Below are positions 25,293-33,507 of a stretch of DNA of 64,000 nt, in pieces. How positions within the stretch are numbered: the first letter of the stretch is position 1; each line of letters starts with the position of its first letter. The notes beneath the pieces are model-generated. The model searched no databases, was not told the origin of the DNA, and was given only the letters and a program-made list of their open reading frames with translations. This DNA comes from Streptomyces humidus (GTDB taxonomy: Bacteria > Actinomycetota > Actinomycetes > Streptomycetales > Streptomycetaceae), in NCBI RefSeq assembly GCF_014649655.1, contig NZ_BMTL01000007.1:1-64000 (forward strand), written 5' to 3'. Both the position numbers and the translations under genes were made by a program.

Positions 25293-25802
25293 TCAGGCGG
25301 CGGACGTGCGAAGACGGCTCAACCGGCCGCCGAGGCGGTGAGTGTGCCCGAGGTACGTCCCGGCCCCGGTGGGGTGGTCGGTGGGGTCCTCGCCGGTCCT
25401 GAGGAGGGGGACGTTGAGGGCCGCGAGCAGAAGGGGGCTGCCGGCCGGGGGGAGGCTTCGCAGCAGGCCCTGCGGTCCGCCGCGGCGCGCGTCGACGCGA
25501 CCACGGTTGAGCCGCAGGTCCAGGTCGGCGAGCGGGCGGGGGCGGCCGGCGACGAAGTACGCGAGCCAGGTGGCCTGGTCCTGGCACGGCTCGGGCTCGT
25601 AGTCGGGCGCCGGGCACGCCAGGAGAAACTCGCCCAGCTCGGCGGCATGATGGCGGCCGACGGATCCGGTGTGCACGTGCTGGTCGCGGACGAGCCGGGT
25701 GTCCGGCTCGGACAGCCAGATGCCGACGCCGGCGGACATCTCGGCGAGGACCAGACGGGCGCGTGGCGAGGCGGCGTTCAGCGCGATGGTGAGGGTACGC
25801 AA
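25293..25802 (-). CDS. Hypothetical protein
   Basis: A 169-residue protein whose first codon appears to be TTG 25802, with CTGGAG about 10 bases upstream; ATG 25739 (MSAGVGIWLSEP) is a shorter alternative. The segments GIWLSEPDTRLVRDQHVH and LGEFLLACPAPDYEPEPC are conserved-looking, and the C-terminus is basic. No known domain is recognised. It is the upstream partner of the gene ending at 23764. Confidence 0.5.
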   Translation of the reverse strand: MRTLTIALNAASPRARLVLAEMSAGVGIWLSEPDTRLVRDQHVHTGSVGRHHAAELGEFLLACPAPDYEPEPCQDQATWLAYFVAGRPRPLADLDLRLNRGRVDARRGGPQGLLRSLPPAGSPLLLAALNVPLLRTGEDPTDHPTGAGTYLGHTHRLGGRLSRLRTSAA

Positions 25803-26041
25803 CGGCGGCTACTCCAGGGGGCGGCGGGAGCCCTTGGCGGGCATGACGACCGGCCCGCACCGGAGCGGGCCGCGTCCCCGCGCTCGCGGGGAGAATCCCG
25901 CCAGGGCCGGCTCTCCTGGCCAGGTCATGCTAGCCGCACGGCTCCGTCTGGCTCCTGGGTTGTCCGAATCCCGGTGGCCGTCGCACAGATGGAGCCACCC
26001 TTTGGCCGGACGCAGGACTCCTCGGCCTCACCGGGGCGAGA

Positions 26042-26635
26042 ATGGCGGCCATGTCACTCTCCCTGGCCCGCTGTGTGGAAGCGGTTGCCCGCTTGCTGGA
26101 TGCCTGCGGCTCGCTGGAACCGGTCCGGCTGTGCATGAGCGAGGCGGACGTGCAGGCGGAAGTGTGCGCGAGCGGGCCGGCCGCCTCGGCGAGCATGGCG
26201 CGGCTGGCAGCAGCGTGCGGCGAGGCGGCCGGCCACCCGGCCCAGCGTGACGAGGGTGTGCTGACGGTGGACCTGGAGGAGGAGCTGGTCCTGGTGGCCG
26301 CCGTGGACACACCGGTGCGCGGCGCCGTACCGGGGGAGCGCGTGACGTCGACGGCGGCAGCGGCCGAACTGCTGCGCACGCTGGTCCCGTGGACGGCCGG
26401 ACTGGACCAGGAGCGGTTGCCGGGGGCGCAGTTGTGGGTGGAGGACGACGGCTGGGACTTCACGGTCCGGCTGCTGGCGACAGCCGCGAGCGGTGACGAC
26501 GTGGACAGGGTCGCCGCTGCCGCCGGCGCAGGGCTGGAGCGGATCCGGACCCGGCGCACCGACAGCGGACTGGACGGGCAGGGATGCCTCCCGTGCGGCC
26601 GGACCGTACACCTCGGGATCGTCCCTCTCTCCTGA
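26042..26635 (+). CDS. Hypothetical protein
   Basis: A 197-residue protein (ATG 26042, or ATG 26051). Its helical N-terminus (LARCVEAVARLLDACGSLEP) is followed by a beta-rich part (EGVLTVDLEEELVLVAAVDTP) and an Ala/acidic tail. No membrane segments. No family is recognised. A single gene; it precedes the second shared regulatory motif by about 220 bases. Confidence 0.5.
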   Translation: MAAMSLSLARCVEAVARLLDACGSLEPVRLCMSEADVQAEVCASGPAASASMARLAAACGEAAGHPAQRDEGVLTVDLEEELVLVAAVDTPVRGAVPGERVTSTAAAAELLRTLVPWTAGLDQERLPGAQLWVEDDGWDFTVRLLATAASGDDVDRVAAAAGAGLERIRTRRTDSGLDGQGCLPCGRTVHLGIVPLS

Positions 26636-26854
26636 CCACCGGAATCGGCCGGTGTCCCCGTCCGGTGTGCGGTGCGCAGCGGGCGGCTCCAGCTGAGGAT
26701 CCGTTCCACCAGCCGGGCCGCGCTCTCCCGCGCGAGATGAGGACGCCGGGCCCCGGCTCATGGCCCGCGTGAGGCGTGTGGAGCGGCGGGCCAGCGTGGT
26801 GGTGGCCTGCTTCCCCTGAGGGCGGGACTGCACGAACTCCCGACCCACCCCCAC

Positions 26855-26884
26855 GTTGTTGCGTATCCTTGTTTCACTATGTAA
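26855..26884 (+). promoter_or_regulatory. Shared regulatory motif, copy 2
   Basis: GTTGTTGC, 8 variable bases, GTTTCA, 2 bases, ATGTAA: the same 20 fixed bases and spacing as at 21713-21742. Downstream similarity continues (GTTG, TTCGT, GAG-GG). It lies about 90 bases before the gene at 26976. Confidence 0.65.
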
Positions 26885-26975
26885 TGTTGTTCGTGTTGAG
26901 GGCGCCGCTTCCCTCCGACCCACACCACTTGGAGCCGCACCGCAGCTCCCCCATGCCCCCTTCCGGAGAACTCCC

Positions 26976-27473
26976 ATGTCCGAAGCCGAAGTCGTCCGCA
27001 CCGTCATAGCCCGGCTCGTCGCCCAGGCCGACGAGACCCAGACGCAGCTCATCCACGAACTCGCCCGCCAGGCCGGCTACCTGTGGCGCTGCGGCAACCC
27101 GGCCTGCCCCGACTACAACGACCGGGGCCGGCGCTACTGCCAGGGCTGCGGCTGGGGCCGCAAGGGCAAGCCGGTCGGCGACGTCCACCCGTGCATGTAC
27201 ACCGAGCGCCGGTGGACCAGGCTGCGCCGCGCGCTCCTCAAGCACTACGCACCCGACGCCCCGATGCCCGACGCCGTGGTCTTCGACTACTGGGGCGGGC
27301 CCGGCTGGCGCGGCGCCGAGGTCACCGAGATGTACGGCGGCATGACCGAAGCGATCACCGACGGCTTCCGCGACCGGGCCCGCTTCGAGGACATCGCCGC
27401 CGCGCTCGACTCCCTCACCAAGTGGTCGGAGCCGAGCTATGGCGAGCACATCCGCGTCGTCCTGGCCCCCTGA
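26976..27473 (+). CDS. Small zinc-ribbon protein
   Basis: A 165-residue protein from ATG 26976, with GGAGAA 6 bases upstream. Cys pairs at about 41-67 (LWRCGNPACPDYNDRGRRYC in part, then CQGCGWGRKGKP) form a zinc-ribbon-like knuckle. The rest is mixed alpha/beta (VVFDYWGGPGWRGAEVTEMYGG). It is the first gene of a rightward run of six small genes to 29979, under shared motif copy 2. Function unknown; nucleic-acid binding is possible. Confidence 0.6.
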   Translation: MSEAEVVRTVIARLVAQADETQTQLIHELARQAGYLWRCGNPACPDYNDRGRRYCQGCGWGRKGKPVGDVHPCMYTERRWTRLRRALLKHYAPDAPMPDAVVFDYWGGPGWRGAEVTEMYGGMTEAITDGFRDRARFEDIAAALDSLTKWSEPSYGEHIRVVLAP

Positions 27474-27489
27474 ACCCCGCCGCCCGCCG

Positions 27490-27515
27490 GGGCCCGGCGA
27501 GCAACCGCCGGGCCC
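27490..27515 (+). promoter_or_regulatory. Intercistronic hairpin 1
   Basis: GGGCCCGGCG / CGCCGGGCCC, a perfect 10-bp stem with a 6-base loop, between the first two small genes. No T-run follows, so it may be a processing or attenuation site rather than a full terminator. Confidence 0.55.
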
Positions 27516-27540
27516 TGGGGCCGCAGAGAGCGAACCCGCC

Positions 27541-27801
27541 GTGTCCACTCTGCTGATCGGCTGCTGGTCCAAGGACCGCGCCACCCTCAGCGTCACCGCT
27601 TCCCACCAGGTCGCCGACGGGGACCAGGCCGCCATCGACGCCCTCACCCGGCCCGCGTTCGCCGACGGCGCGAACTGGGCGTGCGAGTTCGACGTCGACG
27701 CACATCGTCGCGCCGTGCAGCGCGCGTACGAGGAGTTTGCCCGCGAAGACGGCGCCTGGGTCGACGACACCGTCGAGCACTTCGAGCCCGACGCCTTCTG
27801 A
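27541..27801 (+). CDS. Small hypothetical protein
   Basis: An 86-residue protein from GTG 27541 (STLLIGCWSKDRATLSV), weak AGAGAG upstream. An in-frame ATG at 27439 would overlap the previous gene and adds a Pro-rich stretch that looks non-coding. It is acidic, with an HRRAVQRAYEEFARED helix and a tail ending HFEPDAF. Family not recognised. Second gene of the six-gene run. Confidence 0.5.
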   Translation: MSTLLIGCWSKDRATLSVTASHQVADGDQAAIDALTRPAFADGANWACEFDVDAHRRAVQRAYEEFAREDGAWVDDTVEHFEPDAF

Positions 27802-27813
27802 ACCTGTCTGCCA

Positions 27814-27843
27814 CCGGGCGGCCTTGCCCCCCGGGCCGCCCGG
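27814..27843 (+). promoter_or_regulatory. Intercistronic hairpin 2
   Basis: CCGGGCGGCC / GGCCGCCCGG, a perfect 10-bp stem with a 10-base loop, again directly after a stop codon in the same operon. Confidence 0.5.
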
Positions 27844-27879
27844 CTCCCTCCCCCGCATCCGCATCCGAAGGGCTCCCTC

Positions 27880-28332
27880 ATGCTCGACAACACCGAATTC
27901 GAATGGGTCTCCGCCGACGCCACACCGGTCCTGCTCTACCCCGGCTTCACCTCCGACGACGCGATGGTCGAGCCTGGCGAGATCACCGCCGCCGTCTACG
28001 ACAGCAGCGACGGCATCGCCCTCTACGGCAACCGCGACAAGGTGCTCGCCCTCCTCCTCCGGCTCGCCGACGCCGTCCGCAACGCCCCGCCCGTCCCCAC
28101 CACGGAGGCGTGCATCGCGGCCTCGGCCGACCCCTCCACCTGGAAGCCGGGCCCCCTCACCGAAGCGCTGGCCCCGATCACCAGGGCCTGGCCCCTGTGC
28201 GACTCCGAGACCCCCCAGCCCATTGCGGCCGACCCCCGCCTGGCCACCTGTTCCGACTGCGTCGACGCCTTCAACGAGCGCGGGCCGCTGACCCTCCTCC
28301 GCCTCGTCCACTTCCTCCCCGACCAGCCCTGA
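27880..28332 (+). CDS. Hypothetical protein
   Basis: A 150-residue acidic protein from ATG 27880. It begins MLDNTEFEWVSADATPVLLY and has helix YGNRDKVLALLLRLADAV. A short Cys pair in LATCSDCVDAFNERG near the C-terminus could bind metal with CD at WPLCDSET. Function unknown. It lies 25 bases before the next gene. Confidence 0.5.
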   Translation: MLDNTEFEWVSADATPVLLYPGFTSDDAMVEPGEITAAVYDSSDGIALYGNRDKVLALLLRLADAVRNAPPVPTTEACIAASADPSTWKPGPLTEALAPITRAWPLCDSETPQPIAADPRLATCSDCVDAFNERGPLTLLRLVHFLPDQP

Positions 28333-28357
28333 GCCACCCACCGCGAAGGCCGCTTCC

Positions 28358-28714
28358 GTGAACAACTCCAAGCCTGCCCGCCGCCCGAAGCCCCTCCCCG
28401 AGATCGGCGCCACCTACGCCGACCGCAGCGAGCTGTGGCGCCACCACGTCCTCGGCGCACGCCAGGTTCATGTCTGGACTGTCACCAGCCACATCGACGG
28501 CCGCGTCGCCTTCAACGGCCACACCGAGCCGACGTTCTCCGCCTACTGGATCGGCAAGCACTTGATGCGCTGCGAACCCGACGGCTCCCCCACCGACCCC
28601 ACGTACGTCGCGCGCGAACGCGCCCGCCTCCAGGACATGGAGAGGCAGCACGCCGCCCTTCCCCCGCTCGACCAGGTCATCAACGAACTGATCGCCGAGA
28701 AGCTCCGGCCCTGA
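28358..28714 (+). CDS. Hypothetical protein
   Basis: A 118-residue protein from GTG 28358 (NNSKPARRPKPLPEIG). A basic start leads to a beta-rich centre (HVWTVTSHIDGRVAFNGHTE) and a C-terminal helix (RLQDMERQHAALPPLDQVIN). No recognised family. A strong hairpin (28730-28757) follows its stop. Confidence 0.5.
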   Translation: MNNSKPARRPKPLPEIGATYADRSELWRHHVLGARQVHVWTVTSHIDGRVAFNGHTEPTFSAYWIGKHLMRCEPDGSPTDPTYVARERARLQDMERQHAALPPLDQVINELIAEKLRP

Positions 28715-28729
28715 CCACACCCCCCTTCC

Positions 28730-28757
28730 GGTGCCGGGCCCCGCAGGGCCCGGCACC
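28730..28757 (+). promoter_or_regulatory. Intercistronic hairpin 3
   Basis: GGTGCCGGGCCC / GGGCCCGGCACC, a perfect 12-bp stem with a 4-base loop. It is the strongest of the three hairpins inside this gene run. Confidence 0.6.
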
Positions 28758-28774
28758 CCGACCCAAGGATCCCC

Positions 28775-29293
28775 ATGAATCCCCAAGACGCAGCCGGCTC
28801 CCTCTACGAAGCCCTCCTCTCCGAAGCCCGGCAGTGGGCGTGCGACGACGCCGAAGACCAGGAGGTCCTCGACGCGATCGAGAACGCGCCCACCCCGCAC
28901 GACCAGCTCGCGCTGCTGCAGACCTCCAGCCTCGTCCCCTCCCACCTGTCCTCGGCCATCGCCGACGCCGTCCTCGCACTCGACCCCGCCACCTACTCCC
29001 CCACGCCGACACCCCCGGGAACTGCCATGGCCGACCCCCAACTCCACCGCGTGCGCGACGCGTCGATCACCGTGGTCAACGCCGCCCCCGAGGACAACAC
29101 CCCCAGCGACGTCTACGAGATCCAGGTCTTCGGCGTCAGCGTCCTCATCCGCCGGCGCGCCCAGTGGGGCCCCGCCACCGACGTCCCCTACATCCACATC
29201 GAGGACCAGGGCGACGACGGCCTGCTGCTCGTCGAGGTGAACAACAGCGGCGAACACGAGCACCGCACCGGCGCCGAGGGGACCTCAGCATGA
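28775..29293 (+). CDS. Hypothetical acidic protein
   Basis: A 172-residue protein from ATG 28775. Its helical first half (SLYEALLSEARQWACDDAED) and beta-rich second half (VYEIQVFGVSVLIRRRAQWG) are joined by a Pro/Thr linker. No family is recognised. Its stop overlaps the next start (ATGA), so the last two genes of the run are translationally coupled. Confidence 0.5.
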   Translation: MNPQDAAGSLYEALLSEARQWACDDAEDQEVLDAIENAPTPHDQLALLQTSSLVPSHLSSAIADAVLALDPATYSPTPTPPGTAMADPQLHRVRDASITVVNAAPEDNTPSDVYEIQVFGVSVLIRRRAQWGPATDVPYIHIEDQGDDGLLLVEVNNSGEHEHRTGAEGTSA

Positions 29294-29979
29294 CCCCCGA
29301 CCGCGCCTACGCCACCGCACGCCAGCTGATCGACCCCGACGCTGACTACACCGTCCACGTCCGCACCGACACCGGATGGACGCAACCCGCCGACCCCGAC
29401 CACCGGGAACTGCCCGGCCTGGACGTCCTCCTGGCCGCCCGCCGCCTCCTGCGCGCCCGGCCCGCCGGCCACGTCGGCAGCACCCACCCCGACACCCTGG
29501 ACATGCACACCGGCGACGGCCGACTCTGGTTGCGCTTCACCGCCACAACCCTGGGCGACAATGACCCGGGCCCCGCCGAGCCGGCCGCCGACGAGCGGGC
29601 ACCGCAAGGGCTGTGGCGGCTGCTTGGCCTCTCCGGATCCTCGCTCGCGCCCCTCGCCCGCTGCGATCTCACCGACTCCGACCTGGTGACACTGGCCCGC
29701 ACCTGCCTCACCCTGAGCCGAGCCCACCCGCTTCCACAGCCGGGCATGCCGCCCGAAGCCGCGCTGCTACTGGAGCGCCTCGCGAGCAGCACGGAGGCCC
29801 TCGACAGCGGCCTCCCCAGCGCCCCGGACATCGACGACGACTTCTCCCGCACCGAGCTGCTCACCCTCGCCGACACAGCACTCGCCCTGTACCGGACCCA
29901 CGGCGACCCCAACGACCTCCTCGGCCGCCCCGAGGTACTCCTCCTGGCCCACCTCGCCTACGACGACACCCCGCCCTGA
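29290..29979 (+). CDS. Hypothetical protein
   Basis: A 229-residue protein from ATG 29290, overlapping the previous stop by 4 bases. It starts TPDRAYATARQLIDPDADYT. A beta-rich N-terminal half (LWLRFTATTLGD) precedes a helical C-terminal half (LTLARTCLTLSRAHPLP, LLTLADTALALYRTHGD). No known domain. It ends the operon; a strong terminator follows 18 bases later. Confidence 0.5.
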   Translation: MTPDRAYATARQLIDPDADYTVHVRTDTGWTQPADPDHRELPGLDVLLAARRLLRARPAGHVGSTHPDTLDMHTGDGRLWLRFTATTLGDNDPGPAEPAADERAPQGLWRLLGLSGSSLAPLARCDLTDSDLVTLARTCLTLSRAHPLPQPGMPPEAALLLERLASSTEALDSGLPSAPDIDDDFSRTELLTLADTALALYRTHGDPNDLLGRPEVLLLAHLAYDDTPP

Positions 29980-29997
29980 CCTCCCTCCCCACACCAC

Positions 29998-30037
29998 GAG
30001 AGCCCGGTCCGCGCTGCTCAGCGCAGACCGGGCTCTC
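29998..30037 (+). terminator. Terminator of the small-gene operon
   Basis: An 11-bp stem GAGAGCCCGGT / ACCGGGCTCTC encloses an 18-base loop that itself can fold (CTGCTCAGCGCAG). Confidence 0.7.
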
Positions 30038-30350
30038 TGCCGCTCAGCCACCGAGTGAAAGTTCCGGCCGGAGGCACTGCAGAGCCTCTCCTATCGCCCA
30101 GCGTTTCGAGTTGGTGGCGTACCTGCGCGGCCCTGCCACGGCCGCTCCCCCGGCCACTGGCGGCACACAATGCGCGGGCCGCCGCGTGCAGCTGCCGCAC
30201 AAGCTCGATCCCGTGCCCGTCACGCAGAACAGCCTGCGCCTCATCAAGGCTCGCCGCCGCCCAGTTGGCCTCGTCGCCCTCCCGGCCGAGTGGTCCGCAG
30301 CCTCCAGAGCTCATGTACGGCTGCGCAACCGCCAAGTCACCGCCCACCAC
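30018..30350 (-). pseudogene. Possible remnant of a small DUF6415-like gene
   Basis: A leftward frame whose central part, EANWAAASLDEAQAVLRDGHGIELVRQL in two pieces then HAAARALC, resembles the C-terminal half of small DUF6415-type proteins. The N-terminal half of that family is missing and the frame runs into the terminator at 29998-30037. It may be a decayed gene or chance. No ribosome binding site is seen. Confidence 0.3.
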
Positions 30351-30392
30351 CCACCGTGCGGCGAACCTGACAGCTCCGGGCCCAACACCTGT

Positions 30393-30411
30393 GAGTGGCT
30401 GTCAGCCACTC
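30393..30411. repeat. 9-bp inverted repeat
   Basis: GAGTGGCTG, one base, CAGCCACTC. A perfect dyad in a gene-free stretch; possible operator. Confidence 0.4.
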
Positions 30412-31028
30412 TGCAAGTCGCAGATTCTCGGACTCAGCCGCTGGCGGACCCCTTTATGGGCAGGGAAGAAATTCGAAGTGCCGGCGAATCTCCCCCAACA
30501 GCCTCGGCGGATGAGGCGCTTCTACGCAGGTTGACCGTTCCCCACTCACGTGATTTCACGGCTCACCTGCCAGCGATCCCCAAACGAGACGGTACGTCTC
30601 GACTTAGCCTAGCCCTCCGACCACCCCGAACAACCTTCAAGAAATGGCAAAGTGGCCTCTGACCTGCACGTTTCACAAAATCACATACATCACTCACTTA
30701 CTCACTCAGGCACTCACCTACTCAGTCCAGGACAGTCCCCAATGCCTGGCTTCTAAATTCTCCTCATCCATAAATAGAATATGGAGCAGTAAATTAAATG
30801 CCTTTCCATGCCATTGGAGGCGTGAAATAAGGCAGGTAAGGAACGATCTTGTGTGTCGCAACACGCCAACAGGCACGTCGATGTGACGTGACGTGACACG
30901 AGCTTGCTGCCCCGTGTATGGTCACGCCCGAGCATGAAGGGACACGCGGGCCGATTGCGGATCAGAGAATCCACTGTGGGCCAGCCATCGCGTGGTTCTC
31001 GTGACCATCTCGCGACGGCGGAGAAGCC
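30412..31028. other. AT-rich gene-free region upstream of parA
   Basis: About 600 bases without a credible gene. The stretch around 30640-30850 is strikingly AT-rich for this window (e.g. AATAGAATATGGAGCAGTAA) and holds the 20-bp-period repeats at 30691-30724. At 30884-30897 TGACG units repeat (TGACGTGACGTGAC). The canonical chromosomal parS palindrome is not present. It is a good candidate for the partition site or part of the origin; inference from position. Confidence 0.5.
30691..30724. repeat. Iteron-like direct repeats, 20-bp period
   Basis: CACTCACTTACTCA (30691-30704) and CACTCACCTACTCA (30711-30724), one mismatch in 14, start exactly 20 bases (two helical turns) apart. More ACTCA units lie between them. 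Confidence 0.6.
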
Positions 31029-32120
31029 TTGGAACTTTACGAGTACAACGAACTGCAGAGTCGCCTCGACGCGATCGCCGAGTTCGACGACATGTCAGAT
31101 GACGCCATGCTTGCGGCGCTCGTCGAGCAACTACGCCCCTACCTGCGGAACGTCATCGGCTCCACCATCGGCAAGGGCGGCGAGGGCAAGACCACCTTGG
31201 CCACCAACCTGGCCTACATGCTGGCTGAGGAACAAGCCAACCGCGACAGCCAAGGAAAGTCCGCCCTGCCCGTCCTCTACATGGAGATTGACGCCAACGG
31301 GGACGGGAGGACTGACCTGGGCCTGGATGCAACGGTCTTCAATGACCACGGGAAGGCCCTCCGTGATGCGATCACTCACGACGGACCCCTGAAGGTCGTT
31401 AAGGACGTTCGGCCGTTCCTGGACGCAACAATCTCGGGTAGGCATTGCTCCGACATCGCCGGTCGCATCAATAAGCTCGCCGACACTCACGCCATCGCCG
31501 CCTACCTCCTACTGGCTCTCCTTCTGGCACAGATCTCCCACCTGTACCGCTGGATCGTGCTCGACTTCTCACCGGGCGACAAGGCCATCCAGCGAGCCGG
31601 CCTGGCAGCATCCACTCATCTCGTGTCGCCCATTCACAACACGGACAATGCCGCTCTGCGAGGTCTGTCCACCGTCACACGGCTCATTCGCGCCAACCGT
31701 CGCCTCAACCCCGAGGCGCAGCTCTGTGCGATCGCCTTCCTGGGTTTCCGAAAGGTCAAGGGCGAGCCGACCACGGAGCTGACCAACGTTCGTGCCAAGA
31801 TCGAGAAGTTGCTTACAGACGCTGGCATGGACCCTGGACTGATTCTGGACGAGTACGTACGCGATGCCCGCTCTATCGCTACCTTGTGCCGCAACCACGG
31901 TCGCCCTGCCCGCGAGTTTGCGCTGGCGGCTACTGGCCAACTTCGGGACGCGAACGGTGAGTTGGTTCCCCGGCCTCGGGACGAGAACGGGCGATACGTG
32001 GATCCGCAATCGTCTGTCAATCTCGCGGACGACTACTCGAACCTGGCACGAGGAGTGATCACCCGGGTGCGCCAGCGCAACGCCGAACTCCGTGAGAAGC
32101 AGATGCAGGGAGCGTCATGA
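31029..32120 (+). CDS. parA: ParA-family partition ATPase
   Basis: A 363-residue protein. The deviant Walker A motif GKGGEGKTT (about 49-57) marks the ParA/MinD family, and YRWIVLDFSPGD gives the Walker B strand. LDEYVRDARSIATLC and the C-terminal tail are typical of plasmid-borne actinomycete ParA proteins. The start appears to be TTG 31029 with GGAGAAGCC directly upstream. ParA proteins bind DNA non-specifically and move a ParB-DNA complex to segregate replicons. The gene overlaps the next one (ATGA), so the two form a partition-type operon under the AT-rich region. Confidence 0.82.
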   Translation: MELYEYNELQSRLDAIAEFDDMSDDAMLAALVEQLRPYLRNVIGSTIGKGGEGKTTLATNLAYMLAEEQANRDSQGKSALPVLYMEIDANGDGRTDLGLDATVFNDHGKALRDAITHDGPLKVVKDVRPFLDATISGRHCSDIAGRINKLADTHAIAAYLLLALLLAQISHLYRWIVLDFSPGDKAIQRAGLAASTHLVSPIHNTDNAALRGLSTVTRLIRANRRLNPEAQLCAIAFLGFRKVKGEPTTELTNVRAKIEKLLTDAGMDPGLILDEYVRDARSIATLCRNHGRPAREFALAATGQLRDANGELVPRPRDENGRYVDPQSSVNLADDYSNLARGVITRVRQRNAELREKQMQGAS

Positions 32121-33331
32121 GTAAGTCCACCGCCAGCACGACGGGCACTGGAACCGGGCCTAAGGCGAACGCCAAACGGGGCGAGGCAGCGGACAAGAAG
32201 GAGCATCTCATCGTTCCCGACCTGAACCTCGGGGGCGATGACGATGACGAGGACGAGGACGACTTCCGTCCGGTCCGTGCCTTCGTGCCTCCGACGGCGG
32301 CAAAGCCGACCGCTGCTAAGGCCGTCGTCCCTCCGCAGCAGGGCGAAGAGGTGGAGCGCAGCTCTGTTGCCGACGGGCCTGAGCCTTCGTCCACTGCTAG
32401 CCGCACCGCCGTGCCGTCGGCTCCGGCACCCAGTCCTGCCGCTCTCCGCGATGCGCCTGATCACCCTGTCAGGGGCTCGTCTGAGGATGGGCGGGAGACG
32501 GTGCACGGGTCGAGGGAGCCGAGCACCGGATCAGTAAGTGAACCGCTGTCGTTGGGGGGCGTCTCCAGTCGGCCCGCAGCCGAAGTTCAGGAGGCTCCCG
32601 CCGAGCGATTGGCGGAGTTGGCCACGGTTGACCGGCATGCGTCACCTGCCCTGCGCGCCTCGGCCTCCTTGTCTGGACTCCCCGCCCGGCGGCCTGGCCG
32701 GCGGAGGCCCGCCGAGCCGTTCAACCCGGACGAACCGCGCCAGCGCAATGAGCAAGTGATGCTCGAGCTGTCACAGCAAGCCCCGGGCTACGCCTCGCTG
32801 TTGACCGTGTACAGCGCCTCTCAGCTGAACGCCGTTCCGTTCGAGAACCGCAACATCAACCTCTACGGCCTCACTGCAGACCAGGTTGGCACCCAGCGCA
32901 CCGCCGACATGGCTCTCTTGAAGATGTTGACGCTCCAGCGTCCGAAGCTCACTCCGGCGCACTACGTCGATGCCGCGCTGGAGCCGGTGCTGCGGCCGCT
33001 CGATCCGGATGGCATCGACATGGACGCTATGGAAGACGAGCGGGACTACGTGTGGCAGCTCGCCCAGAAGGGTCTTGCCTACCGCAGGTACATCCTCAGT
33101 GATCCCGAGAGCGCCAACATGGACAACTACCGGCCCGTGTGCTCCCTGCGGAAAGATGTCAACGCTCGCCTCACCCGCATGATGGACCTAATGGACTCGA
33201 TCCAGGGGATCCAGGCGAAGCCCTTCGAGATCGTCAGTGCCTGTCTTGCTGAGTACGTAGCCAGCCTGCCTGGTGAGCGTACGCACCTGTCGGAGTTCTT
33301 CCAGAAGCACCTGGTCACGACGATTCAGTAA
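32117..33331 (+). CDS. Putative partition partner, not ParB-like in sequence
   Basis: A 404-residue protein coupled to parA by a 4-base overlap. The first 200 residues are low-complexity: an acidic run (DDDDEDEDD, about 41-51) then Ala/Pro/Ser-rich linker. The C-terminal 200 residues are folded and helical (RNEQVMLELSQQAPGYASLL, LNAVPFENRNINLYGLTADQ) ending LGER-like LPGERTHLSEFFQKHL. No ParB N-terminal arginine patch (GERRxR) is seen. By position it is the DNA-binding adaptor that pairs with ParA. Function is inferred from context only. Confidence 0.6.
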   Translation: MSKSTASTTGTGTGPKANAKRGEAADKKEHLIVPDLNLGGDDDDEDEDDFRPVRAFVPPTAAKPTAAKAVVPPQQGEEVERSSVADGPEPSSTASRTAVPSAPAPSPAALRDAPDHPVRGSSEDGRETVHGSREPSTGSVSEPLSLGGVSSRPAAEVQEAPAERLAELATVDRHASPALRASASLSGLPARRPGRRRPAEPFNPDEPRQRNEQVMLELSQQAPGYASLLTVYSASQLNAVPFENRNINLYGLTADQVGTQRTADMALLKMLTLQRPKLTPAHYVDAALEPVLRPLDPDGIDMDAMEDERDYVWQLAQKGLAYRRYILSDPESANMDNYRPVCSLRKDVNARLTRMMDLMDSIQGIQAKPFEIVSACLAEYVASLPGERTHLSEFFQKHLVTTIQ

Positions 33332-33360
33332 GCCTCGGACTCAGTCCGCCTGCTTCTCTC

Positions 33361-33396
33361 TCGGCCCCCGCCCCCAATCTGTGGGGCGGGGGCCGA
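33361..33396 (+). terminator. Terminator of the parA operon
   Basis: A 14-bp perfect stem TCGGCCCCCGCCCC / GGGGCGGGGGCCGA with an 8-base loop, 29 bases after the stop codon. Confidence 0.75.
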
Positions 33397-33471
33397 GTGC
33401 CTACCGGTGCACTGCCCAGGCGCGCCGGGAGCCCCACCGGGCAATCCCTTAGCTACCGAGAGTCACCTTTC

Positions 33472-33501
33472 CCTTTAACCGGGGCCGCATCGGGTTAAAG
33501 G
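33472..33501 (-). terminator. Terminator of the fic gene
   Basis: CCTTTAACC / GGTTAAAGG, a 9-bp AT-containing stem just past the leftward Fic stop codon (33508). Confidence 0.6.
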
Positions 33502-33507
33502 AAACTG

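Noticed and set aside
26042..26872. Continuous leftward frame of 332 codons over 26054-27052
   Set aside because: It crosses the shared promoter motif and is antisense to two genes with better starts; product is low-complexity.
30412..31028. Canonical chromosomal parS (GTTTCACGTGAAAC)
   Set aside because: Only GTTTCAC followed by unrelated sequence occurs (near 30670); no full palindrome is present.
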